Source of the DNA: CAJPSE01 sp963514535
GTDB lineage: Bacteria > Synergistota > Synergistia > Synergistales > Aminobacteriaceae
Assembly: GCA_963514535.1 (NCBI GenBank)
Contig: CAUPUB010000002.1
Span: 1-48,139, forward strand
DNA length: 48,139 nt
Direction: 5' to 3'
Below, piece after piece: positions 1 through 7,880 of the stretch (positions are counted from its first letter, which is position 1; the number at the start of each line of letters is the position of its first letter). The position numbers and the translations under genes are program-made. The notes below the pieces were generated by a model. It saw only the letters and a list, made by a program, of their open reading frames with translations, was not told where the DNA came from and searched no databases.

Positions 1-202
1 CCTTTGGGGGACCGTAGGGGGTGGAGTCGCTCTGGGCAGGGTCAAAGTGCGTGGTGCCATAGAGCGGGGCTGAGAGGTAAGGGTTAGGCGCCGGCCCCGA
101 GATCCCCTGCTCCTCAGAGTCTCCGCCTCCGCACCCCGCCGACGCCAGCACCACATACGCCAGAACAAAAAAAAGCAATCCCTTCATCTGCATCGTTTTC
201 AT
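1..202 (-). CDS. Lipoprotein of unknown function, 3' part outside the window
   Basis: The gene runs off the left edge. Read on the minus strand, the first residues are a classical lipoprotein signal: Met-Lys start, a hydrophobic core (LLFFVLAYVVLASAG) and a lipobox whose cysteine is about residue 23, followed by a Gly-rich, acidic stretch. The remaining visible part is Pro/Ser/Tyr-rich and matches nothing I recognise. The ATG at 202 is chosen because an AGGAG site lies 8 nt upstream; another ATG at 210 is closed by a stop after three codons. The protein should be lipidated and anchored in a membrane on the non-cytoplasmic side. Its function cannot be inferred from about 67 codons. Confidence 0.7.
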   Translation of the reverse strand, partial: MKTMQMKGLLFFVLAYVVLASAGCGGGDSEEQGISGPAPNPYLSAPLYGTTHFDPAQSDSTPYGPPK

Positions 203-333
203 CGCGCCATCTCCTATTCAAGTCCAAGAATACACCACTATTCAAGAACACATCACGTTCAAGAATACGCCAATACGGACGCAGGTCGAGACATTTTGTA
301 CGTTTTCATTAAAACAAAATGGAGGGATTTGCA
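203..333. repeat. Short direct repeats between divergent genes
   Basis: Three copies of a 10-bp motif, YCAAGAAYAC, begin near 224, 242 and 259, about 17-18 bp apart. A further partial copy (ATTCAAG) lies at 215-221. Closer to the plus-strand gene, ATTTTGT (293-299) and ACAAAAT (314-320) form an inverted repeat enclosing a GTTTT-CATT-AAAAC hairpin directly in front of the ribosome binding site. The spacing would suit a DNA-binding protein, but no known operator was recognised. Confidence 0.35.
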
Positions 334-624
334 GTGAGCGTGAAAGCCTATCTTGAGATCACGATGAAGATCAACCCCGATAAGCGCCCCGCGGCTGCCA
401 AGGTCTACACGGACTATCGCCAGCCGTTCCTCGACACGATCGAGGGAGCGCTGACCAAGGAGCTCCTCGTCCGCGACGAGGACGTGCAGGTCATCCACGG
501 GTTCGACAGCCTGGAGCACGCGAAGGCCTACCTGGAGACCCGAATGTTCCAGGACGACGTCGTCGCCGGACTGAAGCCGACTTGGGCGAGCGACCCGGAC
601 ATACGATTCTACACCGTCGTCTGA
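334..624 (+). CDS. Small conserved-type protein, possible dimeric alpha/beta-barrel fold
   Basis: This encodes 96 residues. The GTG at 334 is preferred over the ATG at 319 because GGAGGG (321-326) sits 7 nt upstream of the GTG, whereas the ATG overlaps that site. The predicted pattern is strand (VKAYLEITMKI), helix (AAKVYTDYRQPFLDTI), strand (ALTKELLV), helix (SLEHAKAYLETRMF) and a C-terminal strand ending RFYTVV. This beta-alpha-beta order resembles the antibiotic-biosynthesis-monooxygenase/ferredoxin-like dimeric barrel proteins. That is a fold guess from residue pattern only; no catalytic residue is identified. The gene is single, converges on the LivK-like gene, and is followed by a hairpin. 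Confidence 0.7.
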   Translation: MSVKAYLEITMKINPDKRPAAAKVYTDYRQPFLDTIEGALTKELLVRDEDVQVIHGFDSLEHAKAYLETRMFQDDVVAGLKPTWASDPDIRFYTVV

Positions 625-634
625 GAATTGAAGA

Positions 635-666
635 CGAGGGGGCTGCCACAAAGGCAGGCCCCCTCG
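635..666. terminator. GC-rich hairpin between convergent genes
   Basis: CGAGGGGGC-TGCC pairs with GGCA-GGCCCCCTCG with one bulged base around a 5-nt loop. It lies 10 nt after the stop of the small plus-strand gene and about 20 nt beyond the stop of the minus-strand binding-protein gene. No strong T-run follows on either strand, so efficiency is uncertain, but the position between convergent stops fits a shared terminator. Confidence 0.5.
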
Positions 667-686
667 TTCACCTCTTAAAAAATCCC

Positions 687-1817
687 CTACATCTCCGGCT
701 TGATGGTGCCCAGAAACACCTTCTTCCCGCCCTGGATCTCGACGATCCCCATCTCCTTCTCGGCGTCGTGGGTCTCGTTCATGGTCGTCGTCCCCGTGAC
801 GGTGGGCAGGTCCTTCGTCTGCTCCAGCGCGTCGCGAATCTTGGCGGGCTCGGCGCTTCCGGCCCTCTGGATGGCGTCGATCAGCATAATGTAGCAGTCG
901 TAGCCCAGAGCCGCGTTGACGTTCGGGGCCTTGTCGGGGTGCACCTCGTTCCAGCTCTCGGTGAACTTCGCCGCGACCGGGTTCATCTCCTTCATGGAGG
1001 GATCGTAGGCGAACGTGGTGTGCAGGAAGCCCTCCACGGCATCGCCGCCCAGCGTCACGATCTCGGGGTTGTCCATGGCGTCCGCGCCGATGAAGCGGAA
1101 TTCCGCCCCCAGCTCCTTGGCCTGCTTCAGGACGATAGCCCCCTCTGCGAAGTAGGCGGGCAGGAACACGATGTCCGGCTTCTTGGATATCAGCTCGGTG
1201 AGCTGCGCCGTGAAGTCCTGGTCGCCCGACTGGTACTTCAGCTCGGCGACGACCTCGCCCCCCAGCTTCTCGAACGCGCGCTTGAAGAAGCTGCTCAGGC
1301 CGACGCTGTAGTCGTTGGCGACGTCGGTGAGGGTGGCCGCCCTCTTGAATCCCAGCTGCCTGGAGGCATAGGTCGCCGCACCGGCGCCCTGGAAGGGGTC
1401 GATGAAGCAGGCGCGGAAGTAGAACTTCTTGCCCAGCGTCACCAGCGGGTTGGTGCAGGACGTCCCGATGACGGGGATCCCCGCCTTCTCGGCCACCTCG
1501 CCGCCGGCCATGGCCAGCGAGGAACCGTAGGTCCCGATGACCGCGTTGACCTTGTCGTGCTCAATCAGCCGCGTGACCGCGTTCGCCGCCTCGACCTTGT
1601 CGGACTTGTTGTCCACGACGACGAGCTCAACTTTCTTCCCCAGGACCTCGGGGATCTCCTTGTGTGCCAGCTGCGTGCCCTCCAGCTCCAGCTGTCCGCC
1701 GAAGGCGTTCTGTCCCGTCAGACAGTTGAAGACGCCGATCTTGATGACGTCGTCCGCGGCAAACGCCGCACCCGCAAGCGCAAAAACGAACAACAGAACC
1801 AACGAAAACCTGCGCAC
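687..1817 (-). CDS. Branched-chain amino-acid ABC transporter substrate-binding protein (LivK/LivJ type)
   Basis: This 376-residue protein has an N-terminal signal peptide (hydrophobic LVLLFVFALAGAAFA, cleavage near AFA-ADD). A type I periplasmic-binding fold follows: the opening strand IKIGVFNCLTGQNAFGG is typical of the Leu/Ile/Val-binding family, with VIGTYGSSLA near residue 95 lining the usual ligand pocket. It should deliver an amino acid or related compound to an inner-membrane ABC permease. No livHMGF genes are nearby, so it is an orphan here. The start is a GTG at 1817 with AAGGAG 9 nt upstream. It is the last gene of a minus-strand run after abgT, 127 bp away. The true ligand cannot be told from sequence. 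Confidence 0.9.
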   Translation of the reverse strand: MRRFSLVLLFVFALAGAAFAADDVIKIGVFNCLTGQNAFGGQLELEGTQLAHKEIPEVLGKKVELVVVDNKSDKVEAANAVTRLIEHDKVNAVIGTYGSSLAMAGGEVAEKAGIPVIGTSCTNPLVTLGKKFYFRACFIDPFQGAGAATYASRQLGFKRAATLTDVANDYSVGLSSFFKRAFEKLGGEVVAELKYQSGDQDFTAQLTELISKKPDIVFLPAYFAEGAIVLKQAKELGAEFRFIGADAMDNPEIVTLGGDAVEGFLHTTFAYDPSMKEMNPVAAKFTESWNEVHPDKAPNVNAALGYDCYIMLIDAIQRAGSAEPAKIRDALEQTKDLPTVTGTTTMNETHDAEKEMGIVEIQGGKKVFLGTIKPEM

Positions 1818-1944
1818 CTTCCATCACTCCTTCTTTTCTCGGTCAAAAATCGCAAAGTTTACCCCAAAGCACCGCCTATTCCTTTGATTATACTATATCG
1901 CCCGGGGCTCGCTTCGGTTCCGAATCGAAATCGGCGAACTGAAA

Positions 1945-3528
1945 TCAAACGGAGACCGGCGTCCCAGGCCCCAGGGGCACCCCCAGCAGATACCACACGA
2001 CCAGCAGGGCCGTGAAGCCCAGGATGTAGAAGATGGTGTAGGGCATTGCCATCGAGATCACGGTGCCGATGCCGACGTCCGGGTCGCTCTCCTTCTTGTA
2101 TTGTTCCAGCAGCCCGATGATGACGGGAAGGTAGTAGGAGAGGGGCGTGACGATGTTGGTCGTGGAGTCCCCGATGCGGTAGGCCAGCTGCGTCAGCGCC
2201 GGGGAGAACCCCACCTGAGCGAACATGGGGACGAAGATCGGCGCCAGGATCAGCCACTTGGCCGAGCCGCTCATCATGAACAGGTTCAGGAAGGTCACCA
2301 GGACGATAAAGAGCAGCAGCAGCGGGACGCCGCCCAGGTTCATGCTCTTCAGCCACTCCGCACCGTTCACCGACAGGACGGTGTCAAAGCGGCTCATGCG
2401 GAACAGGGCCACGAAGAATGACGCGGGCAGGACCACCACCATGAACCCGGTGCTGCCGACGATTCCCTTCTGCATCAGCTTGGGGATGTCCTCGCCCTTC
2501 CTGATCACGCCCGCACCCAGCCCGTAGGCCACGCCGACGAAAAAGAACAGGAAGAAGAGGAGCGGCATGACGCTGCTGAGCAGGGGCGACCGGGGAAGCA
2601 GGGAGCCGTCGGGCGCGCGGAACAGGGACCCCTGGGGATAGGTCAGCCACACGATGAGGGCGATGTAGGCCACAAGCGCCAGAAGGGCGCAGAACAGCCC
2701 GCGGTTCTCCGCAGGCGTCACGGCATGCGCCTTCAGCGCCTCCTCGTCGCGCCCGCCCTCGTCGTCCCCGAGCATCCTGACGGTGTACCTCTCCGTCACG
2801 TAGACCGTGAGGAAGGTCAAGATAAAGGTCGCCGCAATCATGAAGTACCAGTTGATAAGGGGGTGGACCGGGACGTTCGCGGGGATGCCGGGGACCCCCT
2901 CGACGGCGGACTTGGTGATGCCCGCCAGCAGCGCATCCGTGCCCGCCACGAAGAGGTTTGCGGTGAAGCCGCCCGAGGCCGCCGCGTAGCCCGCGGCGAT
3001 GCCCACCCATGGATTGCGTCCCAGTGCCTTGAACACGGCCGCCGCGATGACGGGCGTGAAGATGATGCCCGCGTCCGAGGCCAGGTTCGCGTTGATGCCC
3101 ACGATCGCGATGACCGCCGTCACCAGGGCCCGGGGCGCCCCCAGGATCGTCTTGCGCATCAGGGCCGAGATCATGCCGGTCTGCTCCACGAGCCCTATGC
3201 CCAGCATCATCGTCAGAATAAGCCCCAGCGGCGCGAAGTTCATGTAGGTCTTGACGAAGTCGGCCAGGAATGCCCGCATGGACTCGTAGGACAGGAGGCT
3301 GACGACCGCGACGGTGGTCTCCTTGGGCGCTTCGCCCGCCTTGGCCACCAGATAGGTCACGGACGTCCCCCTCTGCGCGAACCAGGCCGAGAGCCCCATC
3401 ACCAAAAGCGACAGGAGGACGAACAGCCAGAAGGGATGCGGAAACTTGTTGCCGACGACCTCCACACCGCGAATGAACTTCTCGAACCCACTGCGCTTCG
3501 GAACAACTTTCGTTACGGACTCGCTCAT
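1945..3528 (-). CDS. abgT: AbgT-family transporter (p-aminobenzoyl-glutamate or related)
   Basis: This 527-residue polytopic inner-membrane protein is close to the usual family length of about 510. It starts with a cytoplasmic N-terminus and a first membrane helix (HPFWLFVLLSLLVMGLSAW). Family-typical stretches are visible: FAPLGLILTMMLGIGLVEQTG, the SDAGIIFTPVIAAAVF segment, and near the C-terminus the Asn/Asp-rich hairpin region GDSTTNIVTPLSYYLPVI. AbgT members import p-aminobenzoyl-glutamate, and some homologues export sulfonamides. A GGAGG site lies 7 nt before the ATG. The M20 amidohydrolase gene is 108 bp upstream on the same strand, the classic abg pairing, so uptake plus hydrolysis of an acyl-glutamate or dipeptide-like substrate is the best inference. 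Confidence 0.92.
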   Translation of the reverse strand: MSESVTKVVPKRSGFEKFIRGVEVVGNKFPHPFWLFVLLSLLVMGLSAWFAQRGTSVTYLVAKAGEAPKETTVAVVSLLSYESMRAFLADFVKTYMNFAPLGLILTMMLGIGLVEQTGMISALMRKTILGAPRALVTAVIAIVGINANLASDAGIIFTPVIAAAVFKALGRNPWVGIAAGYAAASGGFTANLFVAGTDALLAGITKSAVEGVPGIPANVPVHPLINWYFMIAATFILTFLTVYVTERYTVRMLGDDEGGRDEEALKAHAVTPAENRGLFCALLALVAYIALIVWLTYPQGSLFRAPDGSLLPRSPLLSSVMPLLFFLFFFVGVAYGLGAGVIRKGEDIPKLMQKGIVGSTGFMVVVLPASFFVALFRMSRFDTVLSVNGAEWLKSMNLGGVPLLLLFIVLVTFLNLFMMSGSAKWLILAPIFVPMFAQVGFSPALTQLAYRIGDSTTNIVTPLSYYLPVIIGLLEQYKKESDPDVGIGTVISMAMPYTIFYILGFTALLVVWYLLGVPLGPGTPVSV

Positions 3529-3636
3529 GAGTTTACCTCCATAACCTTAATTACAGAAACCTACTTCGATCGAATCGAAGACGCATATCTCGATATGAAC
3601 GTGAAGAACGTGAATACGAAAAGGATGCAGGGCGAA

Positions 3637-4833
3637 TCACCCCATCAGAAAATCCCAGGCGCAAGAGGCGAAAAAGCGTACGCCGCAGGGGAAACACCCC
3701 TCGTCGGGGGCGAATCGGGTGTTGTGCAGCACCGCCATCGCCTCGGGCGGCGTCCCGGAGGGCCGGCAGCCCAGCCAGGCCATCAGGGCGGGGCGCTCCC
3801 GCGCGAAGAAGGAAAAGTCCTCGCCACCCAAGTCGGGCTTCTCCAGCTCCACCATGGTGTCCTCGCCCAGCGAGGCCCGGACGGTCCGCGCAGCCAGGCG
3901 GAAGAGCTCCGGGTCGTTGACCGTGGGCGGATACCCCTTGACGTAGGTCACCTTGCAGTCCCCGCCGAGGGCCCTGGCGATTCCCTGCGTCGTGCGCTCG
4001 ATGAGCCCCGGAAGGGCGCCCTGGGTATCGGGGGCTAGGGTACGCACCGTGCCCTCCAGCTCCACGCGGTCGGCAATCACGTTGTAGCGGTACCCGCCCC
4101 GGATCGTCCCAATCGTCACCACCGCGGAGTCCAGCGGGGCAACGGTCCTGGAGACCAGGGTCTGGAGCCCCGAGACGACCTGAGCCGCGATTACGATGGC
4201 GTCGACCCCTTGATGAGGGGCCGAACCGTGTGCTGTCTTGCCCTCCACCGTCAGGTAGATGCGGTCGGAGGCCCCCATCTGGGGCCCAGCCCTCGCCACA
4301 ATGTGGCCCGTCTCGTAGCCCGGCCAGACGTGCAGGGCAAAGAGGGCGTCCACATGGGGGTCCTCCAGGACCCCGGCCGCGATCATCCCCGGCGCCCCGC
4401 CCGTGGGGTTGAGCTCCTCCGCGGGCTGGAAGATGAACTTCACGTTCCCCCGCAGCCCATCCCTCAGCTCGGACAGAACGCAGGCCGCGCCCAGAAGCAT
4501 CGCCGTGTGGGTGTCGTGCCCGCAGGCGTGCATCACGCCGTCCACCTCGGAGGCGTAGGGCAGCCCCGTCTCCTCGCGCATCGGCAGGGCGTCCATATCC
4601 GCCCTCAGGGCGACGGTCCGTCCATCTCCCCCTCCGCCCTTCAGCAGCCCGACGACGCCATGCCCGCCGACCCGGGAGCGCACCTCCAGTCCCAGGCTCG
4701 ATAAAACCTCTGCCACAAGGGCTGACGTCCTCTCCTCCTGCCGGCTCAGCTCCGGCTGCCGATGAATCCTGCGGCGCCACTCCACGACACGTCCACCATA
4801 TTTGTGCGCAAGCTCCCGAATCTTTTCGTACAC
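3637..4833 (-). CDS. M20-family metal-dependent amidohydrolase
   Basis: This belongs to the M20D amidohydrolase/aminoacylase family (hippurate hydrolase, AbgA/AbgB, IAA-amino-acid hydrolase). With the GTG start chosen here it has 398 residues; an in-frame start at 4893 would add 20. The GTG is preferred because GGAAGGGAAGG precedes it and the protein then opens with YEKIRELAHKYGGR, typical of the family. Metal-binding motifs are intact: HACGHDTHTAMLLGAA (Cys104 and His106) and QPAEE (Glu pair), with GGEDFSFF near the C-terminus. It should hydrolyse an N-acyl amino-acid amide in the cytoplasm. Only one M20 subunit is present, unlike the AbgA-AbgB heterodimer of E. coli. Linked to abgT. Confidence 0.88.
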   Translation of the reverse strand: MYEKIRELAHKYGGRVVEWRRRIHRQPELSRQEERTSALVAEVLSSLGLEVRSRVGGHGVVGLLKGGGGDGRTVALRADMDALPMREETGLPYASEVDGVMHACGHDTHTAMLLGAACVLSELRDGLRGNVKFIFQPAEELNPTGGAPGMIAAGVLEDPHVDALFALHVWPGYETGHIVARAGPQMGASDRIYLTVEGKTAHGSAPHQGVDAIVIAAQVVSGLQTLVSRTVAPLDSAVVTIGTIRGGYRYNVIADRVELEGTVRTLAPDTQGALPGLIERTTQGIARALGGDCKVTYVKGYPPTVNDPELFRLAARTVRASLGEDTMVELEKPDLGGEDFSFFARERPALMAWLGCRPSGTPPEAMAVLHNTRFAPDEGCFPCGVRFFASCAWDFLMG

Positions 4834-5006
4834 CCGGACAACACCTTCCCTTCCATCAAATGAGAGTTCAGACCAAATGGGTGCTCCCAGCAAATTGGAG
4901 CTCTCGGCAAATCGGAGCCCCCAGCGGGCTGGATTTTTCTTTGAGATACGGAATCCCTGTATTATCGCAACAGTTTATCACATTGAATCAAAAAGAAAAC
5001 AAAAAA

Positions 5007-5030
5007 GGAGCACAGACCATGCCGTGCTCC
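5007..5030 (-). terminator. Rho-independent terminator of the HIT-rpsU-yqeY cluster
   Basis: On the minus strand a perfect 7-bp stem, GGAGCAC/GTGCTCC, with a 10-nt loop is followed immediately by TTTTTT and further T-rich sequence. It lies 27 nt after the yqeY stop codon. Confidence 0.85.
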
Positions 5031-5057
5031 CACAGACCCGCCGCCCTCCCGCACCCA

Positions 5058-5507
5058 TCAGGCGAAGAAGGCCGTAACCCTTTCCTTGACACGGCTGCCG
5101 TCGGCGCGCCCGGCCACCCGTGGCATCAGGACGCGCATCAGCTTGCCCATGTCCCGCGCCGAGGCGGCCTCGATCTCTTTTGCCGCCTCGGCGACCAGGG
5201 CGTCGATCTCTGCGTCGCCAAGCTGAGCGGGCAGATAGATCTCGAGCACCTCGGCCTCTGCAAGCTCCCCATCCGCGCGCTCCGACGCACCGGCGGCACG
5301 GTACTGTTCGGCGGCCTCCCTGCGCTGCTTGATCAAACGCCGGACCAGCGCCTGGGCGTCGTCGTCGGTCAGCTCCGAGGCCCGGCCCTTGTCGGCCTGG
5401 GCCTTCTGGAACTCGGCCTTGAGCATACGCAGGACGGAGAGCCGCAGCTCCGCCCTCTCCTTCATGGCCGCCACCAGGTCCGCAGCGACCCGCTCCGTCA
5501 ACCTCAT
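5058..5507 (-). CDS. yqeY: GatB/YqeY domain protein
   Basis: This 149-residue protein matches the YqeY family along its full length: an N-terminal helical part (MKERAELRLSVLRMLKAEF), the TDDDAQALVRRLIKQRREA segment and the EAEVLEIYLPAQL motif, ending in DGSRVKERV. The family shares the C-terminal helical domain of the GatB subunit of Asp/Glu-tRNA amidotransferase, which binds tRNA; the role of the free-standing protein is not settled. The ATG at 5507 fits an AGGTGGG site better than a TTG two codons upstream. It follows rpsU, a neighbourhood common in many bacteria, with 169 bp between them containing tandem repeats and a hairpin. Confidence 0.9.
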   Translation of the reverse strand: MRLTERVAADLVAAMKERAELRLSVLRMLKAEFQKAQADKGRASELTDDDAQALVRRLIKQRREAAEQYRAAGASERADGELAEAEVLEIYLPAQLGDAEIDALVAEAAKEIEAASARDMGKLMRVLMPRVAGRADGSRVKERVTAFFA

Positions 5508-5564
5508 GCTCAAAAACCCACCTTCCTAATCGAACTTGCTGAACTTCCGAACCTTCCAATTATT

Positions 5565-5603
5565 AAATCAAAATTCCAAATCAAAATTCCAAGCCAAACT
5601 TCC
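5565..5603. repeat. Three tandem 13-bp units upstream of yqeY
   Basis: AAATCAAAATTCC occurs twice back to back (5565-5577 and 5578-5590), followed by a degenerate third copy, AAGCCAAACTTCC (5591-5603). It is AT-rich against a GC-rich background and sits in the rpsU-yqeY gap. Confidence 0.6.
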
Positions 5604-5647
5604 AAGCTTCTATGGGAAACGCGGGCGACGCCCCCACGAAGACGGCA

Positions 5648-5668
5648 ATGGGGGCCGAAAGCCCCCAT
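5648..5668 (-). terminator. Strong hairpin after rpsU
   Basis: A perfect 8-bp stem, ATGGGGGC/GCCCCCAT, with a CGAAA loop lies just beyond the rpsU stop. It lacks a following T-run on the minus strand, so it may protect or attenuate the transcript rather than terminate it fully. It resembles other GC hairpins in gaps at 17.6, 30.3 and 38.2 kb. Confidence 0.5.
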
Positions 5669-5676
5669 GAAATCGA

Positions 5677-5868
5677 CTAACCTCTGCCTCGGCTGCTTTT
5701 ACGCTTGCGAGCCGCTTCAGCTCTCTTCAATTTTTTGGCATCACTGGGCTTTTCGTAATGCTCCCGCTTCCGCGCCTCACGCAGCGTGCCAACTTTGGCG
5801 ACCTCACGCTTGAAACGCCGCAGTGCATCCTCCAGGCTCTCTCCGTCCTTACGGGTGACTGTCGTCAT
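5677..5868 (-). CDS. rpsU: 30S ribosomal protein bS21
   Basis: This 63-residue, highly basic protein has the universal bS21 opening (TTVTRKDGESLEDALRRFKR) and the YEKPS motif in the middle, followed by a Lys/Arg-rich tail ending SSRGRG. bS21 binds the 30S platform near the anti-Shine-Dalgarno region and helps initiation. The start is supported by GGGAGGG upstream. It lies 28 bp after the HIT gene and before yqeY, so the three are probably co-transcribed. Confidence 0.96.
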   Translation of the reverse strand: MTTVTRKDGESLEDALRRFKREVAKVGTLREARKREHYEKPSDAKKLKRAEAARKRKSSRGRG

Positions 5869-5896
5869 CTAGAATCCCTCCCTTCCGCTTTTTCGG

Positions 5897-6235
5897 CTAG
5901 CCCGGAGGCCAACCGAAATTACGACCCGACAACAGGTGAAGGTGAAGGTGGGGCACCGTCTGGCCACCCTGTTCCCCCGTATTGACAACCATACGGAAAC
6001 CGTTCCTGTCAAAACCCAGCTTACAGGCAAGCTCGACGGCACGCCCAACCACCTTGCTCCAGACGGAGGGATCCGTCACCTCTGCGGAGGAAGCGATGTG
6101 CTGTGTCGGGATCACCAGGAAATGTGTGGGAGCCTGAGGATTGATATCGCGAATCACGAAGACATCCTCATCCTTGTAGACGAACTCCACGGGGATCTCG
6201 CCTTTCGCAAACTTACAAAAAATGCAATCGCTCAT
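5897..6235 (-). CDS. HIT-family nucleotide-binding hydrolase
   Basis: This 112-residue protein is of the HINT/PKCI branch of the histidine-triad family. It opens with CIFCKFAKGEIP and ends with HLHLHLLSGRNFGWPPG, where the alternating histidines are the catalytic triad that forms a nucleotidyl-histidine intermediate. HINT enzymes cleave adenosine phosphoramidates. The ATG at 6235 is chosen over a GTG three codons upstream because AAAGGAG then sits 8 nt away. It is the first gene of the HIT-rpsU-yqeY run. The physiological substrate is not determinable. Confidence 0.93.
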   Translation of the reverse strand: MSDCIFCKFAKGEIPVEFVYKDEDVFVIRDINPQAPTHFLVIPTQHIASSAEVTDPSVWSKVVGRAVELACKLGFDRNGFRMVVNTGEQGGQTVPHLHLHLLSGRNFGWPPG

Positions 6236-6309
6236 ATCCTCCACTCCTTTCCCAGCAATTTCATTTTATAACAAAGTTCGGCAAGAGACAAGCGGGGCCT
6301 GCGGACGCC

Positions 6310-7629
6310 TCAGCGCTCGGCATCCCCTGTTTCCCCGGACGACGCCACCCCTCCGGGCCGAGCCGCCTTCGTTTCCTCCTCGTCGTCCGCGGACGCGGGC
6401 AGCGCAACGATCTCCCTGCCCGCTATGCCCTGGAGGTCGCCGCTCATGCCGTACAGGCTGCCCGTGACCTTCTGGATGATCTTCTCCTGTGCCGCCCAGC
6501 GTTTCTGAGCCTGCTTCTTCTCGGTTTCCAGCTGCCGCGCCATCTCTTCGTAGGAATCCAGGATGCAGCGGATACGGCTGCTGAACTCGCCACCCGTGAG
6601 GTAGTTGTACATCAGTTCCACCTTGGTGTCCTTGCCCTCGGCACTGCGGTTGGCGGCGGACACCTTCACCAGGACCTCGCGCAGGAACGAGGCGAGCATG
6701 ACGGCGTAACGGGGCTTCACGATCCAGACGTTGTCCGCGAGCTGTTTGAAGTCCTCGTCCCCGCCGTCGGTGCGCTTGAAGACGATCACTCCCGCCTGGG
6801 CCCTCTCGGCGGCCATCTCGTCCTTCAGCTTGCCAAGCCAGGACGCCTGATAGGTCTTGGCGTTCTTGCACTCCCACAGGATCAGGCCGCAGTTCCGGTG
6901 GAACTGCTCGTGGACCGTCTGGCGTATGTCGGAGCCACGCTCGCCCTTCCGGACCTCCTCAATCGTGTCGAGGGGGAAGGCGCCGCGGAGGTCCCGCTCC
7001 ACGTCCAGCTCCAGGATCTCGCCCTGCAGCTGCTGCGACCCCTGTTCCGCCGTCTGTTTCGCCGCGGTCAGCTGCTCGCGCAGGCTGTTGATGGTCTCCT
7101 CCTGCTCGCGGATCCTGGTGTTGAAGTCCTCAGCTGCCCGCTTTGCCGCTTCCTCGCGGATTCCCCTTTCCCTTTCCAGCAACTCCTTCCGGGCAGCAAG
7201 CTCGGCGTCCTCGCGGGCCTTATTCGCCCTGCTCAATTCCTCCAGCAGCCCCTTCAGTTGTTCGCGGAGCTGCGCCTCGTTCTCCTTGGAGTTGGCGGCC
7301 TCTCGGCGCAGGCGGTCGGCCTCGAGCTCCGTGGCCTGTCTCGCCCTCTCGGCCTCCAGCTCGGCGGACTGCCTGGCCCTGTCCAGTTCGAGCCCGGCGG
7401 CCTGACGCTCCCGCGCGAGCCGAAGGTCGGCCTCCTGCCGTTCCGCGGCCACGGCGTCCTGCACGGCCTGTTTCAGCCGCGCCTCGGAAAGGGCGTCGTA
7501 CTCCCTGCGGAGCGTCTCCGACTGCTCCGCCCTGGCCCGCAGAAGTTCATCATCTATTTGATGTTGTATGGCATCGGATATCTCAAAGGGCTTTCTGCAG
7601 TGCGGGCAGATGATGGCGGTGATGTTCAT
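6310..7629 (-). CDS. DUF2130 protein: coiled coil plus nuclease-like domain
   Basis: This 439-residue protein has three parts. Residues 1-20 hold a CPHC motif near the start, probably half of a zinc ribbon. Residues 25-215 are a long, Glu/Arg/Ala-rich coiled coil. Residues 215-400 form the DUF2130 core, where GSDIRQTVHEQF (Asp234) and ILWECKNAK (Glu253, Lys255) match the Asp...Glu-x-Lys pattern of PD-(D/E)XK nucleases. The family has no firmly established role, and nuclease activity is inferred from the motif alone. The gene is transcribed divergently from an Rpn-family nuclease gene 250 bp away. The C-terminal tail is acidic and low in complexity. Confidence 0.88.
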   Translation of the reverse strand: MNITAIICPHCRKPFEISDAIQHQIDDELLRARAEQSETLRREYDALSEARLKQAVQDAVAAERQEADLRLARERQAAGLELDRARQSAELEAERARQATELEADRLRREAANSKENEAQLREQLKGLLEELSRANKAREDAELAARKELLERERGIREEAAKRAAEDFNTRIREQEETINSLREQLTAAKQTAEQGSQQLQGEILELDVERDLRGAFPLDTIEEVRKGERGSDIRQTVHEQFHRNCGLILWECKNAKTYQASWLGKLKDEMAAERAQAGVIVFKRTDGGDEDFKQLADNVWIVKPRYAVMLASFLREVLVKVSAANRSAEGKDTKVELMYNYLTGGEFSSRIRCILDSYEEMARQLETEKKQAQKRWAAQEKIIQKVTGSLYGMSGDLQGIAGREIVALPASADDEEETKAARPGGVASSGETGDAER

Positions 7630-7813
7630 ATCCTCGCTCCAATCTTTTCACTCTTGTTAACACATCGGCTTCTTTGCCTTCCGCCGGCCTCTCGGATGCG
7701 AATATCCGCCTGTCATTATAGCGGTCCCTGTGCCGAGGTGCAAAACACCGGCCCCTCGTGCCGGCCCCGGCAATCCCAGTTCCGTATTGCCAGGCCGCAG
7801 GGGCTGACTTTGC

Positions 7814-7819
7814 TATAAT
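7814..7819 (+). promoter_or_regulatory. Extended -10 promoter of the first Rpn gene
   Basis: TGCTATAAT forms a consensus extended -10 element, 61 bp before the Rpn start codon. A TTGCCA at 7787-7792 is too far (21 bp) for a standard -35, but extended -10 promoters tolerate that. The second Rpn gene has a near-identical TGCTATACT element. Confidence 0.6.
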
Positions 7820-7880
7820 CTGGAATGGAGCAGGGTAACAATTGTGCCACTGAGGGTAATCCTGGGGAGAGGTGAGGACC

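Noticed and set aside
582..2015. Long plus-strand open frame opposite the LivK-like gene
   Set aside because: It is antisense to a clear family member, has a low-complexity Arg/Leu/Gly composition, and is a by-product of GC-rich codons.
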